A stretch of 64,000 nt of DNA from Prochlorococcus sp. AG-388-D03. GTDB lineage: Bacteria > Cyanobacteriota > Cyanobacteriia > PCC-6307 > Cyanobiaceae. The notes beneath the pieces were generated by a model. The model searched no databases, was not told where the DNA came from, and worked only from the letters and a program-made list of their open reading frames with translations. The DNA is taken from NCBI GenBank assembly GCA_003279875.1, contig QCGN01000004.1, positions 31,022 through 95,021 on the forward strand, in the 5' to 3' direction. This document shows, piece after piece, positions 16,370-25,949 of the stretch (the stretch's first letter is position 1; each line of letters starts with the position of its first letter). A program made the translations under genes and the position numbers.

Positions 16370-17029
16370 TTATATAAGTCTAATTTCTTTAAAGATCTCA
16401 TTAAAATTTGAAGTGCCAATACAATCTATACCTGAATCAAATAAATCAACAACTTGAGAGAGTGTTTTTATACCTCCTACTACTTTTATAGAATTCTTGT
16501 TACCTACAAATTTTAATATTTCAACTATATCAACTTTAGACATAGAAGGTCCAAAACCATCTCCAAATTGAAAATTTTTTATTCCTAATTCAAGAGAAAT
16601 TTCTATAGCTTTTTCAAAAAGTTCTTTATCTAATTTTTTTTTATTTATTATAATAGTTACTGGTAATTCTGAAGAATTAATACTCTCAAGTTCACTTGCG
16701 AAACTATTTAAATTATTTTTATATAGATTTAGAAAATAAGGGGTGTACTCTATTCCGCTTGCACCAGCATCTTTTGCATAACAAACAATTTCATCAATAA
16801 AATTTATTGGTAAATCAGCAAACGGATAAGAAATAAGAGTATTTATATTTACTTTATGATTACTTAATGCATTCTTTATATGACTTAAAAAATTTAGAGA
16901 TGTAGATATATTTCTAATATTAAATTTTTTAATTAAATCGCAGTTCGCATTTAATTCTTCCAAAGATAAATAAGGATTAATTAAAGTTGCATGTATTTTT
17001 TCATTTAATTCATAATTGATATTAAACAT
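16370..17029 (-). CDS. DeoC-like aldolase-fold protein, active-site lysine missing
   Basis: A 219-residue TIM-barrel protein of the deoxyribose-phosphate aldolase family by layout (IKVVGGIKT matches the second active-site lysine region, K201 in E. coli). The segment aligned with the Schiff-base motif IKTSTG reads NFQFGDGFG, with Gln for the catalytic Lys, and the aspartate region aligned with EVDVVF reads IEYTPYF. Ordinary DERA catalysis is therefore doubtful. It sits between hpf and recO on the same strand. Confidence 0.75.
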   Translation of the reverse strand: MFNINYELNEKIHATLINPYLSLEELNANCDLIKKFNIRNISTSLNFLSHIKNALSNHKVNINTLISYPFADLPINFIDEIVCYAKDAGASGIEYTPYFLNLYKNNLNSFASELESINSSELPVTIIINKKKLDKELFEKAIEISLELGIKNFQFGDGFGPSMSKVDIVEILKFVGNKNSIKVVGGIKTLSQVVDLFDSGIDCIGTSNFNEIFKEIRLI

Positions 17030-17037
17030 TTTCAGTA

Positions 17038-17622
17038 TTATTTGGACTGGATTAATCCATAACCACCATGATTTCTTTTATAGATAACTTGTAGTTCATT
17101 ATTTTTTTTGTTTCTAAATACATAAAAATCATGATCAATAAAATCCAATTGTTTTCTAGCGTCTTCCAGAGAGATAGGAATCATCGCAAAATATTTATTT
17201 TTAATAGATGGTTCAGGCAATTTTACCTCTCTTCCCTCATTGAAGATATCTTTATCTATAGCATCTGATTCTGCAGTTGCATTTGAAAAAGAATTTTTAT
17301 TCTTTACAGTGTTATTATGTAATTTTTTATGATGCTTCTCTTTATATTTCCGAAGTTTTCTACAAAGTTTATTTGAAACCAAATCAATACTAGAATATAA
17401 GTTTTCTGTTTTTTCTTCAGCTCTAATAATAGTACCATTAGCAAAAATTGTAACTTCAGCTGTTTGGAATGAAACTCGTGGATTCTTTTCGATTGAAAGG
17501 TGTATATCTACTTCATTAACGATATCCTTATAATGATGTGTTGCTCTTTCTATTTTTGCTTCAGTATATTCCTTCATTGCTCCTGTAAGTTCAAGATTCT
17601 TTCCATGGATTAAAATTTTCAT
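17038..17622 (-). CDS. hpf: Long-form ribosome hibernation promoting factor (LrtA)
   Basis: A 194-residue two-domain protein that dimerises 70S ribosomes in dark or starved cells; the cyanobacterial form is the light-repressed LrtA. The N-terminal S30AE domain (MKILIHGKNLELTGAMKEYT, RAEEKTENLYSSIDLV) is joined by a Lys/Asn-rich linker to the C-terminal dimerisation domain (ISLEDARKQLDFIDHDFYVF, KRNHGGYGLI). It is divergent from lipB with only 44 bases between them. Confidence 0.93.
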   Translation of the reverse strand: MKILIHGKNLELTGAMKEYTEAKIERATHHYKDIVNEVDIHLSIEKNPRVSFQTAEVTIFANGTIIRAEEKTENLYSSIDLVSNKLCRKLRKYKEKHHKKLHNNTVKNKNSFSNATAESDAIDKDIFNEGREVKLPEPSIKNKYFAMIPISLEDARKQLDFIDHDFYVFRNKKNNELQVIYKRNHGGYGLIQSK

Positions 17623-17666
17623 AATAAATCTAAAAATATTTTCATACTTCCTAAATCTACATAACT

Positions 17667-18311
17667 ATGATTAATAGAACATCAATAATTAAACAACCTG
17701 ATAAAATTTCATTTTTTTATGATGTATATAAATTACAAAAAAAATATCAAGACGCATTAATTTCAGGTAAATCAAACATGGATTTTATTTGGTTAGGCGA
17801 GCATCAACTTTGTTATACCCTGGGAAGAGGTTCGAATATTGGCAACTTGCTATTCTCATTAGAAGAAAAAGATGTATTTAAAATTGATAGAGGTGGTGAG
17901 GTTACGTGCCATATGCCAGGACAGTTAGTAACCTATTTGGTTTTAGATCTAAGTAATTTCAAGAAAGATTTAAATTGGTATTTAAGAAAAATTGAAAAAA
18001 TAATCATTAAAACTCTTTTGAGTTTTAATATTGATTGCTCTGTTAAAGATGGACTTACAGGAGTGTGGATAGGAGAAAGGAAAATTGCTTCGATTGGGAT
18101 TGGATGCAAAAGGTGGGTAACAATCCATGGCTTCTCAATAAACGTTAACTGTAAACTAGAAAATTTTAATAAGATTGTTCCTTGCGGTATCGAAGGCTGC
18201 CAAATGGCAAATATGTCTGATTACAATGAAAATTTAGATATTAAAGAAGTTAAGAAAATTGTTAAAAAAATTATTCATGAAGAGTTTAATTTAAATTTTG
18301 TATCAGAATAG
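17667..18311 (+). CDS. lipB: Octanoyltransferase LipB
   Basis: Transfers octanoyl from ACP to the lipoyl domains of E2 and H proteins. The 214-residue protein has [28 protein letters not shown], the catalytic lysine in GERKIASIG and the acyl-accepting cysteine in KIVPCGIEG. The pyruvate dehydrogenase E2, one of its substrates, is encoded 2.6 kb downstream on the same strand. Confidence 0.95.
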   Translation: MINRTSIIKQPDKISFFYDVYKLQKKYQDALISGKSNMDFIWLGEHQLCYTLGRGSNIGNLLFSLEEKDVFKIDRGGEVTCHMPGQLVTYLVLDLSNFKKDLNWYLRKIEKIIIKTLLSFNIDCSVKDGLTGVWIGERKIASIGIGCKRWVTIHGFSINVNCKLENFNKIVPCGIEGCQMANMSDYNENLDIKEVKKIVKKIIHEEFNLNFVSE

Positions 18312-18341
18312 AAACAAAAAAGATTTGGAAAATGCATAAAT

Positions 18342-20267
18342 ATGGAAGAGTTAGCATATTGGCCCGCAACAAAACCTCTCACTAAATATGAAAAATTTAC
18401 CAATAAAAGAAAAGATTTAAACCACCTTGCTCATGTTGATCAAATATGGGAATACTTAAAATTTAAATGTGGAAATACTATAGCTATTAATGATTTAAGA
18501 GGAAAAAATAAAGAAAAAATTTCTTATTCTGAGTTAGCTAATTTAATCACGTTAGTCTCTAAATCGTTTAAAAATTATGGATTAGTTAAAGGTGATGTTG
18601 TTACATTAATATCTGAAAATTCACCAAGATGGTTAATAGCTGATCAAGGGTTGATGCGATTAGGAGCTATTAATGCTGTAAGAGGAATTAACTCACCTTC
18701 AGTTGAATTAGAATATATAATTGAGCATTCTAATTCTGTTGGCCTAATTGTTCAATCTAAGGAAGTTTGGTTGAAATTAAATAAAAAAAATGAATTTAAA
18801 AAAAAATTAAAATTTATAATTAATCTCGAAGATGAACAATTTGAAGGTTTAATAAATTGGCCTGAATTTATTAAAGCAGGAGAAAAAGATTTTTTAAAAA
18901 ATAATAGTTTTGAAAAAGATAATCATCAGATTAATGATATCGCGAGCATTCTTTATACATCAGGGACAACAGGGAAACCAAAAGGTGTTCCCTTATCACA
19001 TGCAAACTTTTTACATCAAATCATAAATCTGGCCTATATCGCTGATCCAGAACCAGGAACCTCTGTCTTGAGTGTATTACCTATATGGCATTCGTATGAA
19101 AGAAGTGCAGAATATTTCTTTTTTTCATGCGGGTGTACTCAGTTTTATACAAATCCAAAATTTCTTAAAGATGATATTAAAAAAGTTAAGCCAGTTGTTA
19201 TGGCTACCGTTCCTAGGCTATGGGAGGCAATTCATGATGGCTTTTTCTTGGCTTTAAAAAAAATGCCTCCCAAAAAACAGAAATTTATAAAGATTTTGAT
19301 AAAGAATAGTTCTATTTTTAAAAGAAATCTTAGAAAGATCAGAAATTTAGAAATTAATCAAGTAAGTTCCTTAGCAAAAATATCTTTGACGATATCTGTA
19401 ATTGGAAGATTCTTTATACATAAGCTATCTTCTACTTTTTTATGGCCAAGTATTTTGAAACAATTATGTGGAGAAAAACTTAAATTCCCAATAAATGGTG
19501 GGGGGGCTTTACCTGAGCATGTTGATTTATTTTTTGAATCTTTAGGTATAGATGTTCTCGTTGGTTATGGATTAACAGAAACCAGTCCAGTATTAACTTG
19601 TAGAAGAAGAGAACTTAATGTAAGGGGATCTTCCGGACAGCCATTGGCACATACTGAAATTAAAATAATGAATGAAGAAAAAGATAAGATTTTGAAATAT
19701 AGAGAGATAGGCAAGATTCTTGTTAAAGGACCTCAAGTTATGAAAGGTTATTTGAATAATATTTCAGCTACTAAAGATGTTTTATCAAAAGATGGATGGT
19801 TTGATACTGGAGATTTAGGTTTTCTTCTTCCAAATGGATCTTTGGTTATAACAGGGAGAGCTAAGGATACGATAGTTCTTTCTAGTGGAGAAAATATAGA
19901 GCCAAATCCCCTAGAAGCAGAAATTCTTAGTTCTGAATTTATTTCTCAAGTTCAATTAGTAGGTCAAGATAAAAAATGTTTAACAGCACTTGTCGCTCCA
20001 AACATAGAATTATTAGAAAATAAATTCTTTGAAAATGATATTACCAAATTAAATTCGAATAAAAAAGTTGGTTTGTTCTTTAAGTCGCAGATAAATAATT
20101 TGTTAAAAAATAGATTAGGAGCAAGATTTGAGGAACAGGTATTAGATTGCTATTTTGTGGATGCTTTTACATTAGAAAATGGTTTGTTGACTCAAACTCT
20201 CAAGCAAAAAAGAAGAGAAATAGTTGATTTATATTCATCACAAATAGAGGAAATGTATAAAAAATAA
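18342..20267 (+). CDS. aas: Long-chain acyl-ACP/acyl-CoA synthetase (AMP-forming)
   Basis: A 641-residue adenylating enzyme. In cyanobacteria the single long FadD-type protein recycles free fatty acids as acyl-ACP. The P-loop SILYTSGTTGKPKG lies near residues 205-218. GYGLTETSPVL, FDTGDLGF and the hinge TGRAKDTIVLSSGENI follow. The C-terminal cap is complete. Acyl-ACP versus acyl-CoA use cannot be told from sequence alone. Confidence 0.9.
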   Translation: MEELAYWPATKPLTKYEKFTNKRKDLNHLAHVDQIWEYLKFKCGNTIAINDLRGKNKEKISYSELANLITLVSKSFKNYGLVKGDVVTLISENSPRWLIADQGLMRLGAINAVRGINSPSVELEYIIEHSNSVGLIVQSKEVWLKLNKKNEFKKKLKFIINLEDEQFEGLINWPEFIKAGEKDFLKNNSFEKDNHQINDIASILYTSGTTGKPKGVPLSHANFLHQIINLAYIADPEPGTSVLSVLPIWHSYERSAEYFFFSCGCTQFYTNPKFLKDDIKKVKPVVMATVPRLWEAIHDGFFLALKKMPPKKQKFIKILIKNSSIFKRNLRKIRNLEINQVSSLAKISLTISVIGRFFIHKLSSTFLWPSILKQLCGEKLKFPINGGGALPEHVDLFFESLGIDVLVGYGLTETSPVLTCRRRELNVRGSSGQPLAHTEIKIMNEEKDKILKYREIGKILVKGPQVMKGYLNNISATKDVLSKDGWFDTGDLGFLLPNGSLVITGRAKDTIVLSSGENIEPNPLEAEILSSEFISQVQLVGQDKKCLTALVAPNIELLENKFFENDITKLNSNKKVGLFFKSQINNLLKNRLGARFEEQVLDCYFVDAFTLENGLLTQTLKQKRREIVDLYSSQIEEMYKK

Positions 20268-20324
20268 TTTAAAAAAGAAAATTCTCTTCAAGATCTCTAT
20301 ATTGAAAGGGTAATTTAATTTTTT

Positions 20325-20771
20325 ATGGAAACTAAAAACTCTATATCTATCAAACGCTCAATAGCAATTAAAGCTATTGTTACCCCTACTTGGAAAGAAG
20401 ATGCTGAGAAGGAATTAAGTAATGCAATTTCCGCAGTTGACCAACAGTTGTCACAACTTGAACAAGAAGGTCAACAAATAGTAAGTAATATAAGATCCCA
20501 GTCAGTAAACCCATTAGATCCTAGAGTACAAGAGCAAGTTGGCCAAGTTCAGCAGCAAGTTGGTGCAAAAAGGAACGAACTAGAAGAGCAAAAAAGAAAT
20601 CTATTGCAACAACAAAGTCAAGTTCGTGATTTAAAAATGGATGAAATTGTTGATCAAGGACAGGTTGATAGCTTTTGTGATGTTTCTGTTGGAGATAATC
20701 TTATTAAGAAGATGCAAGTTTCAATAACAGTGAAAGATGGGATAATTCAATCGATCGATGATAACGAATAA
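20325..20771 (+). CDS. YlqD family protein
   Basis: A 148-residue soluble protein. The N-terminal beta segment (SIKRSIAIKAIVTPTWKEDA) leads into a long Gln/Glu-rich helix (about residues 30-105, with repeated QVQQQV-like heptads, probably a coiled coil) and a C-terminal beta portion (VDSFCDVSVGDNLIKKM). This order matches YlqD, a family found in Firmicutes and cyanobacteria with no settled role. Confidence 0.85.
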   Translation: METKNSISIKRSIAIKAIVTPTWKEDAEKELSNAISAVDQQLSQLEQEGQQIVSNIRSQSVNPLDPRVQEQVGQVQQQVGAKRNELEEQKRNLLQQQSQVRDLKMDEIVDQGQVDSFCDVSVGDNLIKKMQVSITVKDGIIQSIDDNE

Positions 20772-20906
20772 ATTTAAAGGTTTAAATTCCTTTTTGAATG
20801 TAAATCATAGTTTCTTTGGGGCTATTTTTTTGTAAAATATAAACATAACAATCTTTAAGAGTTTTGAAATTTCTTAAAGCTAGTAAAACTTTAAAAAATC
20901 TATCTG

Positions 20907-22274
20907 ATGTCTCACGAAATATTTATGCCAGCTCTTAGTTCTACTATGACTGAAGGCAAAATTGTTGAATGGTTAAAGAATCCTGGAGATAAAGTTGAAA
21001 GAGGAGAATCTGTTTTAGTTGTTGAATCAGATAAAGCTGATATGGATGTTGAATCTTTTCAAGATGGATATCTTGCGGCAGTACTAATGCCAGCTGGGAG
21101 CACTGCTCCAGTAGGTGAAACCATAGGACTTATTGTAGAGAATCAGGATGAGATAGCTTCTATACAAGAACAAAATAAAGGTAAACAGATTGAAGTATCC
21201 AGTGATTCCCAACTTGAATTGCCAAATAAAAAATCTGAAATAAAAGAAGAGGATCAAAAAGAGGCGGCTCAAATCAATGAGCAGGAAGTCGAGATTAAAA
21301 GGGAAAAAGTGATTACTACCGCTAGTGAGATAGAATTTAATGCCTCTACTAGTAATAATTCTTCAAGAGTAATAGCATCTCCAAGGGCAAAAAAACTTGC
21401 TTCTACAATGGGAGTTGAATTAGCAAAAGTGCATGGATCAGGACCTCATGGAAGGATTCAGGCTGATGATGTATTGAAGGCAAATGGCCAACCTGTTTCT
21501 ATTCCATGGATAGGAGAGGGGAGCTCTCCAGCTGGTATTGGTAGTCCCCATGTTCAAGCTGAAAGTAAGTCAGAGACATTAGGGAATAGTTTTGGTAAAC
21601 CTGGAGAAACTGTTCAATTTAATACTCTTCAAAAAGCTGTCAATAAGAATATGGAATCCAGTTTAAATGTTCCATGTTTTAGAGTTGGTTATTCAATTAA
21701 TACTGATAAATTGGATAATTTTTATAAGAAAGTAAAGCAAAATGGAGTTACTATGACTGCGTTATTAGTCAAGGCAGTTGCAAAGACACTTAAAAAACAT
21801 CCCCAAGTTAATTCAAGCTTTTCAGAAAACGGAATTTCTTATCCAGAAAATATAAATATTGCTATTGCTGTTGCAATGGAAGATGGCGGATTGATAACAC
21901 CAGTATTAAAAGAACCCTGTAACACTGATTTATTTGAATTATCTAGAGAGTGGAAAGATCTAGTGAAAAGATCTAGAGCAAAACAATTAGAACCTGATGA
22001 ATACTCAACAGGAACATTTACTTTGTCTAATTTAGGAATGTTTGGTGTTGATAGATTTGATGCAATACTTCCACCAGGTACGGGTGCTATTTTAGCCATA
22101 GCATCATCGAAGCCAACAGTTGTTGCTAATAATGATGGTTCAATAGGTGTCAAAAAAATAATGCAAGTAAATTTAACCGCTGATCATAGAGTAATTTATG
22201 GTGCTGATGGTGCTTCATTCTTAAAAGACTTGTCTTCTCTCATTGAAAACGAGCCAGAGACACTTGTATCCTAA
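20907..22274 (+). CDS. pdhC: Dihydrolipoamide acetyltransferase (pyruvate dehydrogenase E2)
   Basis: A 455-residue core subunit of pyruvate dehydrogenase. One N-terminal lipoyl domain carries the lipoylated lysine in VESDKADMDVES near residue 47. An acidic/Gln linker follows, then the peripheral-subunit-binding domain (ASPRAKKLASTMGVEL, GPHGRIQADDV), and the catalytic domain ending with the ADHRVIYGADG active-site histidine motif. LipB encoded nearby would modify it. Last gene before queA, seven bases away. Confidence 0.95.
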   Translation: MSHEIFMPALSSTMTEGKIVEWLKNPGDKVERGESVLVVESDKADMDVESFQDGYLAAVLMPAGSTAPVGETIGLIVENQDEIASIQEQNKGKQIEVSSDSQLELPNKKSEIKEEDQKEAAQINEQEVEIKREKVITTASEIEFNASTSNNSSRVIASPRAKKLASTMGVELAKVHGSGPHGRIQADDVLKANGQPVSIPWIGEGSSPAGIGSPHVQAESKSETLGNSFGKPGETVQFNTLQKAVNKNMESSLNVPCFRVGYSINTDKLDNFYKKVKQNGVTMTALLVKAVAKTLKKHPQVNSSFSENGISYPENINIAIAVAMEDGGLITPVLKEPCNTDLFELSREWKDLVKRSRAKQLEPDEYSTGTFTLSNLGMFGVDRFDAILPPGTGAILAIASSKPTVVANNDGSIGVKKIMQVNLTADHRVIYGADGASFLKDLSSLIENEPETLVS

Positions 22275-22280
22275 TTTTAA

Positions 22281-23402
22281 TTGAATTTTGAAATTCATAA
22301 TGAAGAAATAGATCATAAGCTTGAAGCTTATGATTATTGTCTTGATGAATCATTAATAGCAAATAAACCTTCTAAAGTAAGGCATGAATCTAAATTAATG
22401 ATAGTTAGAGATAGTGCATTAAAAGAAGATTATTCAATAAATAAATATACCAAGGATCTCTTGGCTGAACTTAGAGAGGGGGATCTGGTAGTCATAAATG
22501 ATACAAAGGTGATGAAAGCAAGGTTAAAGGTTGAATTAGAAAATGGGAGATTAGTCGAATTATTAGTGTTGGAGAAATCAGATGAATCTACTTGGCTATG
22601 TTTAGCAAAGCCTGCGAAAAAGTTAAAAATAAATAAACAATTAAATTTAAAGTCACCCTTTGCAAAGAATATAAAGTTGAAAATTTCTGGGATTGATGAA
22701 GAAACTGGAGGAAGATTTATCAAGTTTCCAGAAAATATAAATGATCTAATTTCAATGAATAAACTCCTTGATATATATGGAGAAATCCCACTCCCTCCAT
22801 ATATAAAAAGTGCCGAAGAAGAATCTTTTCATGAAAATAGTTATCAAACTGAGTATGCATGTAATCCTGGAGCAGTTGCAGCTCCCACGGCAGGATTGCA
22901 TTTAAGTAAAAGTCTTATCTCAAATTTAAAAAAAAAAGGAATATTGGTCATGGCTATTACTTTGCATGTAGGTTATGGAACCTTTAAGCCAATTGATCAA
23001 GAAGATTTATCTAATTTAAAACTTCATAAAGAGTGGGTCAGTGTTAGTAAGAAAGTAGTAGAAGAAATTAAAAGAATAAAAAAGACAGACAGAAGAGTAA
23101 TAGCTATTGGAACTACTAGCGTAAGAGCTCTTGAAAGTTCCTATTCATTTGAAATGGAAGACTTTATTCCTATAGCTAAGTATGTTGATTTAGTAATTAA
23201 GCCAGGCTATAAATTTAAGGCAGTTGATGGATTGTTAACCAATTTTCATCTCCCCAAAAGCTCATTATTACTCCTGGTGAGCGCAATGATTGGTAGAGAA
23301 AGGTTACTAGATCTATATAAAAAAGCCATAAAAGAAAAATTTAGATTTTTCTCTTATGGCGATGCTATGTTTATTTCCCCAGATTCATTTCTGGAGAAAT
23401 AA
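22281..23402 (+). CDS. queA: SAM:tRNA ribosyltransferase-isomerase
   Basis: Moves the ribosyl part of SAM to preQ1-modified tRNA, giving epoxyqueuosine. The 373-residue protein has the family blocks VVINDTKVMKARL, GEIPLPPYI, YQTEYACNPGAVAAPTAGLH, GYGTFKPI, IAIGTTSVRALE and TNFHLPKSSLL. The start is TTG just after pdhC. It ends five bases from the convergent cysK, with no obvious hairpin between them. Confidence 0.95.
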   Translation: MNFEIHNEEIDHKLEAYDYCLDESLIANKPSKVRHESKLMIVRDSALKEDYSINKYTKDLLAELREGDLVVINDTKVMKARLKVELENGRLVELLVLEKSDESTWLCLAKPAKKLKINKQLNLKSPFAKNIKLKISGIDEETGGRFIKFPENINDLISMNKLLDIYGEIPLPPYIKSAEEESFHENSYQTEYACNPGAVAAPTAGLHLSKSLISNLKKKGILVMAITLHVGYGTFKPIDQEDLSNLKLHKEWVSVSKKVVEEIKRIKKTDRRVIAIGTTSVRALESSYSFEMEDFIPIAKYVDLVIKPGYKFKAVDGLLTNFHLPKSSLLLLVSAMIGRERLLDLYKKAIKEKFRFFSYGDAMFISPDSFLEK

Positions 23403-23406
23403 TTTT

Positions 23407-24393
23407 TTAAGCTTTAACTGGTTCCTCAATTATGCCACTTGGGACTTCAGTAAACATTATTGATGATAAATATCTCTCAGCTAAATCAGGAAGAACTACA
23501 ACAATAGTCTTGCCTGCATATTCATCTTGTTCAGCTAATTTAACAGCAGCAGCAGCAGCAGCTCCACAAGATATACCAACTAGCAAACCTTCCTCTTTAG
23601 CCAATCTTAAAGCCATCTCTATAGATTCATCGTTTGTAACCTGTTCGACTTTGTCGACAATTGATAAATCAAGATTTTTCGGGATAAAACCTGCCCCAAT
23701 TCCTTGAATTTTATGAGGTCCTGATTTCACTTCCTCTCCATTAAGTGTCTGAGTAATAACAGGACTATGAGATGGTTCAACTGCTACAGAAGTAATATTT
23801 TTACCCTTTTCTTGTTTAATGTATCTTGAGACTCCTGTAATTGTTCCACCTGTTCCAACTCCTGCAACTAAAACATCAATTGCACCATCGCAATCATCCC
23901 AAATTTCAGGCCCAGTGGTTTTGAAATGAATTTCTGGGTTTGCCGGATTATCAAACTGACCTGGCATAAAATATTGAGAGGGATTGCTTTCTGCAATCTC
24001 TTTAGCTTTAGCAATTGCTCCTGGCATACCTTTTGAAGCCTCTGTTAAAACAATTTCGGCCCCTAATACTGCCATCACTCTTCTTCTTTCTATTGACATA
24101 GATTCTGGCATCGTAAGGATTAATTTATAACCTCTTGCTGAAGCAGTAAAAGCTAGGGCAATGCCAGTATTTCCAGATGTAGGCTCAACGATTGTTTTGT
24201 CTTTTGTAAGTTTTCCGCTTTTCTCAGCGTCCCATATCATGTTTGCACCAATTCTGCATTTGACACTATACGCAGGATTCCTTCCTTCAATTTTTGCTAA
24301 TACAGTAGCTTTAGCATTTTTAGTAACTGACTTTAATTTTACTAATGGAGTGTTTCCAATAGCAAAACTGTTGTCTTCATAAATTTTTGCCAT
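23407..24393 (-). CDS. cysK: Cysteine synthase A (O-acetylserine sulfhydrylase)
   Basis: Forms cysteine from O-acetylserine and sulfide. The 328-residue fold-II PLP enzyme has its PLP lysine in [11 protein letters not shown] near residue 44, the substrate loop [13 protein letters not shown], the phosphate-binding [10 protein letters not shown] and [13 protein letters not shown]. Most cysteine synthases read NPxxSVKDR; the Cys in SVKCR is a small deviation seen in cyanobacterial forms. It heads a sulfur-metabolism group with the next two genes. Confidence 0.95.
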   Translation of the reverse strand: MAKIYEDNSFAIGNTPLVKLKSVTKNAKATVLAKIEGRNPAYSVKCRIGANMIWDAEKSGKLTKDKTIVEPTSGNTGIALAFTASARGYKLILTMPESMSIERRRVMAVLGAEIVLTEASKGMPGAIAKAKEIAESNPSQYFMPGQFDNPANPEIHFKTTGPEIWDDCDGAIDVLVAGVGTGGTITGVSRYIKQEKGKNITSVAVEPSHSPVITQTLNGEEVKSGPHKIQGIGAGFIPKNLDLSIVDKVEQVTNDESIEMALRLAKEEGLLVGISCGAAAAAAVKLAEQDEYAGKTIVVVLPDLAERYLSSIMFTEVPSGIIEEPVKA

Positions 24394-24476
24394 TTATATA
24401 TTGAGAAAATATATTTTAATACTAACTATTTTTCAGAAAAAGAGTATATAAGTTTCTATACGGTAAATACTAGGGA

Positions 24477-25946
24477 TTAAAAATTATTTAATGCATCAGA
24501 AAAAGTACTCCATAAGTGATCTTTGTCTTCTAGTCCTACCGATACTCTTAAAAGGTGCGAAGGTATACCAAAACTTTCAGCCCACTCCAATTCGTCATAA
24601 TGAGCTAATAAAACATAAGGACATACAAGTGTAAATTTCGTACCTAAACTAGGTCCTTTAGATATTTGAAGAAAATCATAAAACTTTTTAGCTTTCTCTA
24701 GGCCTCCTTTTAATTCAAATGATAATAAGCAACCATATCCCCCATTAGAAGTAAGTATGGAATTGAAATTAGGACAATTTTCTGGATGGAAAATATTTTT
24801 TATTTCTTTATGGTTCTCTAATCTTTTTTTTAATTCCAAACATGCTTTATTTTGCTTAAAAACTCTTTGTTTTACATCTCTACTAACTTTTTCTAGAGAA
24901 ACTATATCTCCCTCTGAAAGGATTGGAAGGTTTATTTCCTTTAATGCATTTCTAAATTTATTAATCCATCTGCTTTTTGGATTCAGTATTAATGAGCCAG
25001 CAAGAATATCTCCGCTACCTGAAAAGATTTTTGTAAGTGAAGTGAAAACGATATCTGCATGCTCAAGGGAATTGATATTCAGATTAGAACCGATTGTATC
25101 GTCAATTATCACAGGTATATTTAATTTATTTGCAATTTTTGCAATTTTTTTTATGTTTACACATTTGAGCATTGGATTACTTGGTAATTCAATAATCAAA
25201 GCTGCTGGATTTATTCTTTGAATTTCTAATTCAATATTCTTGCAATTTTCTTCTGTTATTAGCTTGGCTCCATGAAAGATATTCATTGGTAATTTGAGTA
25301 CATCAACATATGGAAAACCAATTTGAAGTGTAGGTTTTTCGGGAAATAATTTATATATAATTTCTAATGATGTGTATAAAGCAGACATGCCAGATGAAGT
25401 TAGGTGGATATCATTGGAGTTCGTTTTTGTAAATTGAGAAATTCTATTTTTTATTCTTTGATAACTTTCATTGACTAAAGATTTTGAAGGGCAATCCTCA
25501 AGGCCCAATTCAATTGCTGCCGCTCTTGAAGATAGACCAAGCCCCGTATGTTGCCAAAAAGATCTTGCATATATACTTGCTGATTCTTTAGTAATTAATA
25601 AAGTAAAATTATGCCTTCTTTCTATATAAGAATATTCTTGAAAAGTATTTTTATCACAGTATTTTTTTGCTTTTAAAGCTATTCTTTCATCTGGATATGG
25701 CCAGATACTTTGATTATGGATTTGACTTTCTTTCTTTGTCTTTTCACATAATCTTTTTACTAGAGGATTGAGTCCAAAACGAGGATAGATTGATCTTAAT
25801 GATTCTAAGCATTTTGGATTTTTTTCCTCATAGTTAATTACATCATTCCAAGTTGGTAATGCTACAGAAACAGCGTGATTACTATCGGGGATCGAAAATC
25901 CCAACTCTAAATTTCTCCATATCGGTTTTTTAAGTAAATCTCTCAA
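24477..25946 (-). CDS. Cystathionine gamma-synthase-like PLP enzyme, fungal STR2 type
   Basis: A 489-residue Cys/Met-metabolism PLP enzyme with the lysine in FTSLTKIFSGSGDILAG. Unlike the usual 380-400-residue enzymes it has an N-terminal extension of about 130 residues containing IPDSNHAVSVALPTW, NYEEK and IYPRFG, a pattern I know from fungal cystathionine gamma-synthases. The likely reaction joins cysteine to an activated homoserine. It starts three bases after the sister gene 25950-27122. Confidence 0.82.
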   Translation of the reverse strand: MRDLLKKPIWRNLELGFSIPDSNHAVSVALPTWNDVINYEEKNPKCLESLRSIYPRFGLNPLVKRLCEKTKKESQIHNQSIWPYPDERIALKAKKYCDKNTFQEYSYIERRHNFTLLITKESASIYARSFWQHTGLGLSSRAAAIELGLEDCPSKSLVNESYQRIKNRISQFTKTNSNDIHLTSSGMSALYTSLEIIYKLFPEKPTLQIGFPYVDVLKLPMNIFHGAKLITEENCKNIELEIQRINPAALIIELPSNPMLKCVNIKKIAKIANKLNIPVIIDDTIGSNLNINSLEHADIVFTSLTKIFSGSGDILAGSLILNPKSRWINKFRNALKEINLPILSEGDIVSLEKVSRDVKQRVFKQNKACLELKKRLENHKEIKNIFHPENCPNFNSILTSNGGYGCLLSFELKGGLEKAKKFYDFLQISKGPSLGTKFTLVCPYVLLAHYDELEWAESFGIPSHLLRVSVGLEDKDHLWSTFSDALNNF

Positions 25947-25949
25947 TTT

